Position numbers and translations under genes: made by a program. Below, piece after piece: positions 5,933 to 6,788 of a stretch of DNA of 6,788 nucleotides. Every line of letters begins with the position of its first letter. Position 1 is the stretch's first letter. Source of the stretch: JANMEX01 sp049696015 (GTDB taxonomy: Bacteria > Pseudomonadota > Alphaproteobacteria > Rhizobiales > Rhizobiaceae); the NCBI GenBank assembly GCA_049696015.1, contig JBAVTG010000129.1:1-6788 (forward strand), given 5' to 3'. The notes under the pieces are model-generated. The model was given only the letters and a program-made list of their open reading frames with translations, did no database searches and was not told the DNA's origin.

Positions 5933-6299
5933 GGTTGCGGCCGTCAAACAGCCGCTCGACATGCACCGGCCATTGCCGCGGCAGAACGGCGACAAGATCA
6001 TAGCGCACAGACAGTTTGGCAAAGTCGCGCTGGCGGGAGAGCCAGATGTCGCCGGCCGCTTCGATGCGCCGTTGCGCCGTCGGCGTCACTGCATCCATGG
6101 CCTCGATCAGTGTGGCCCGCGCTTTCACTTCGACCATGATGATCAGATCGCGCCGTCTGGCGATAATGTCGACCTCGCCGGTCTTGGTCTTGAAACGCCT
6201 CTCGACAATACGCCAGCCTTTGAGCCGCAAGGCCCATGCAGCGTATAGTTCCGAGCGGTGGCCGTGTTTTTCGGCGATGATGCGCTTGCCATCCGCCAT
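5928..6299 (-). CDS. yraN: YraN family protein (UPF0102), putative endonuclease-fold protein
   Basis: A 123-residue protein, the normal YraN length. The family's restriction-endonuclease-like core is clear: HRSELYAAWALRLKGWRIVERRF (14-36) with Glu17, then GEVDIIARR (41-49) with Glu42 and Asp44, then MVEVKARA (55-62) with Glu57 and Lys59. This E...D...ExK set matches PD-(D/E)XK nucleases such as RecB/Holliday-junction resolvase relatives. The biological role in bacteria is not settled. No signal or membrane segment is seen. It starts 4 bases after the rsmI stop with only a weak ribosome binding site (GAAAG in the end of rsmI), suggesting coupled translation. It converges on the ABC operon with a 6-base gap. 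Confidence 0.93.
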   Translation of the reverse strand: MADGKRIIAEKHGHRSELYAAWALRLKGWRIVERRFKTKTGEVDIIARRRDLIIMVEVKARATLIEAMDAVTPTAQRRIEAAGDIWLSRQRDFAKLSVRYDLVAVLPRQWPVHVERLFDGRNR

Positions 6300-6303
6300 A
6301 GAG

Positions 6304-6788
6304 TCAGACTTTCAGCGCCAGAAGGCGCTTGTAGAGATCGCCTTTGGGTTCCCCGGTCAGGCGCGAGGCTTCTGCAGCTGCCTTGGAAGCCGGCATTTCC
6401 CGGGCAAGCGACACCAAGAGCGCGTCCACGTCCTGCGCTTCGGTCTTCTGTTCGGTTGGCGGGGCAACCACCAGAACGATCTCACCTTTGACAACGGTAT
6501 CTTCAGGGTAGCGCGCCACAAGATCCGCGAGCGTTCCGCGCACGCATTGCTCAAAAGTTTTGGTAAGTTCGCGGCAGACTGCCGCCTCGCGCTCCGGGCC
6601 GAACACGGAGGCCATGTCGGCAATGGTTTCGCACAGGCGGTGCGGCCCCTCATAGAACACAAGCGTCGCATCAATGCTTGCAAGCGAAGCCAGGCGGGCC
6701 CGGCGCTGCGTTTGTTTAGCCGGCAAAAATCCGTCGAAGAAGAACCGTTCAACCGGCAGACCGGCAAGGCTGAGCGCGGTTAAAACCG
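6304..6788 (-). CDS. rsmI: 16S rRNA (cytidine(1402)-2'-O)-methyltransferase RsmI, C-terminal part (partial)
   Basis: About 160 C-terminal codons are present; the N-terminal part of this protein (286 residues in E. coli) lies beyond the right edge. In frame from the edge it reads ALSLAGLPVERFFFDGFLPA then KQTQRRARLASL, the RsmI hallmark GFLPAKxxQRR. It continues with TLVFYEGPHRLCETI, the conserved ExPHR segment, then CRELTKTFEQCVRGTL and KGEIVLVV. It ends in a helical tail MPASKAAAEASRLTGEPKGDLYKRLLALKV. The enzyme uses S-adenosylmethionine to methylate the ribose of C1402 in the ribosomal decoding centre. A TTG at 6724-6726 could be misread as a start, but the family match continues upstream of it, so it is internal. 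It is followed at once by yraN. Confidence 0.93.
   Translation of the reverse strand, partial: VLTALSLAGLPVERFFFDGFLPAKQTQRRARLASLASIDATLVFYEGPHRLCETIADMASVFGPEREAAVCRELTKTFEQCVRGTLADLVARYPEDTVVKGEIVLVVAPPTEQKTEAQDVDALLVSLAREMPASKAAAEASRLTGEPKGDLYKRLLALKV

Noticed and set aside
6304..6726. Treating the frame starting at TTG 6726 as a complete 140-residue gene.
   Set aside because: RsmI-specific sequence continues in frame upstream to the window edge (GLPVERFFFDGF), so this is the end of a longer gene.

Overview
The window reads as ordinary chromosomal DNA of an alphaproteobacterium, most likely a Rhizobiales (Hyphomicrobiales) member. This is inferred from the moderately high GC content, the codon style, the Tat-exported family-5 solute-binding protein with a fused double ATPase, and the rsmI-yraN pair. 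No species can be named from the sequence alone.

Layout. Bases 1-111 (minus strand) hold the first 37 codons of a Tas-like aldo/keto reductase that runs off the left edge. An 81-base divergent spacer with a perfect 7-bp inverted repeat separates it from a small SelT/SelW/SelH-family (Rdx) thioredoxin-like protein at 193-489 (plus). A 347-base gap (490-836) has no convincing gene. It does contain an unusually dense set of nested and local inverted repeats (557-733) that fold on paper into a closed multi-hairpin RNA, followed by a candidate promoter and a possible operator.

Bases 837-5921 (plus) are one compact four-gene operon for a peptide/opine/nickel-type (PepT family) ABC importer: a Tat-exported substrate-binding protein, two permeases (DppB-like and DppC-like), and one polypeptide carrying both ATPase domains (DppD-DppF-like fusion). 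The spacings are 43, 3 and 1 bases. Together these genes make a complete importer: a periplasmic receptor, a heterodimeric membrane channel, and a cytoplasmic motor built from one protein. The substrate cannot be read from the sequence.

Convergent to this operon, and only 6 bases from its end, lie yraN (UPF0102, 5928-6299, minus) and the 3' part of rsmI (16S rRNA 2'-O-ribose methyltransferase, 6304 to the right edge, minus). They are 4 bases apart and presumably co-transcribed as rsmI-yraN.

The coding part is conventional. The most interesting unexplained signal is the structured intergenic element at 557-733. Its helices contain several G-U pairs in the plus orientation, so if it is an RNA it is probably read on the plus strand. 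I do not recognise it as a known RNA family.
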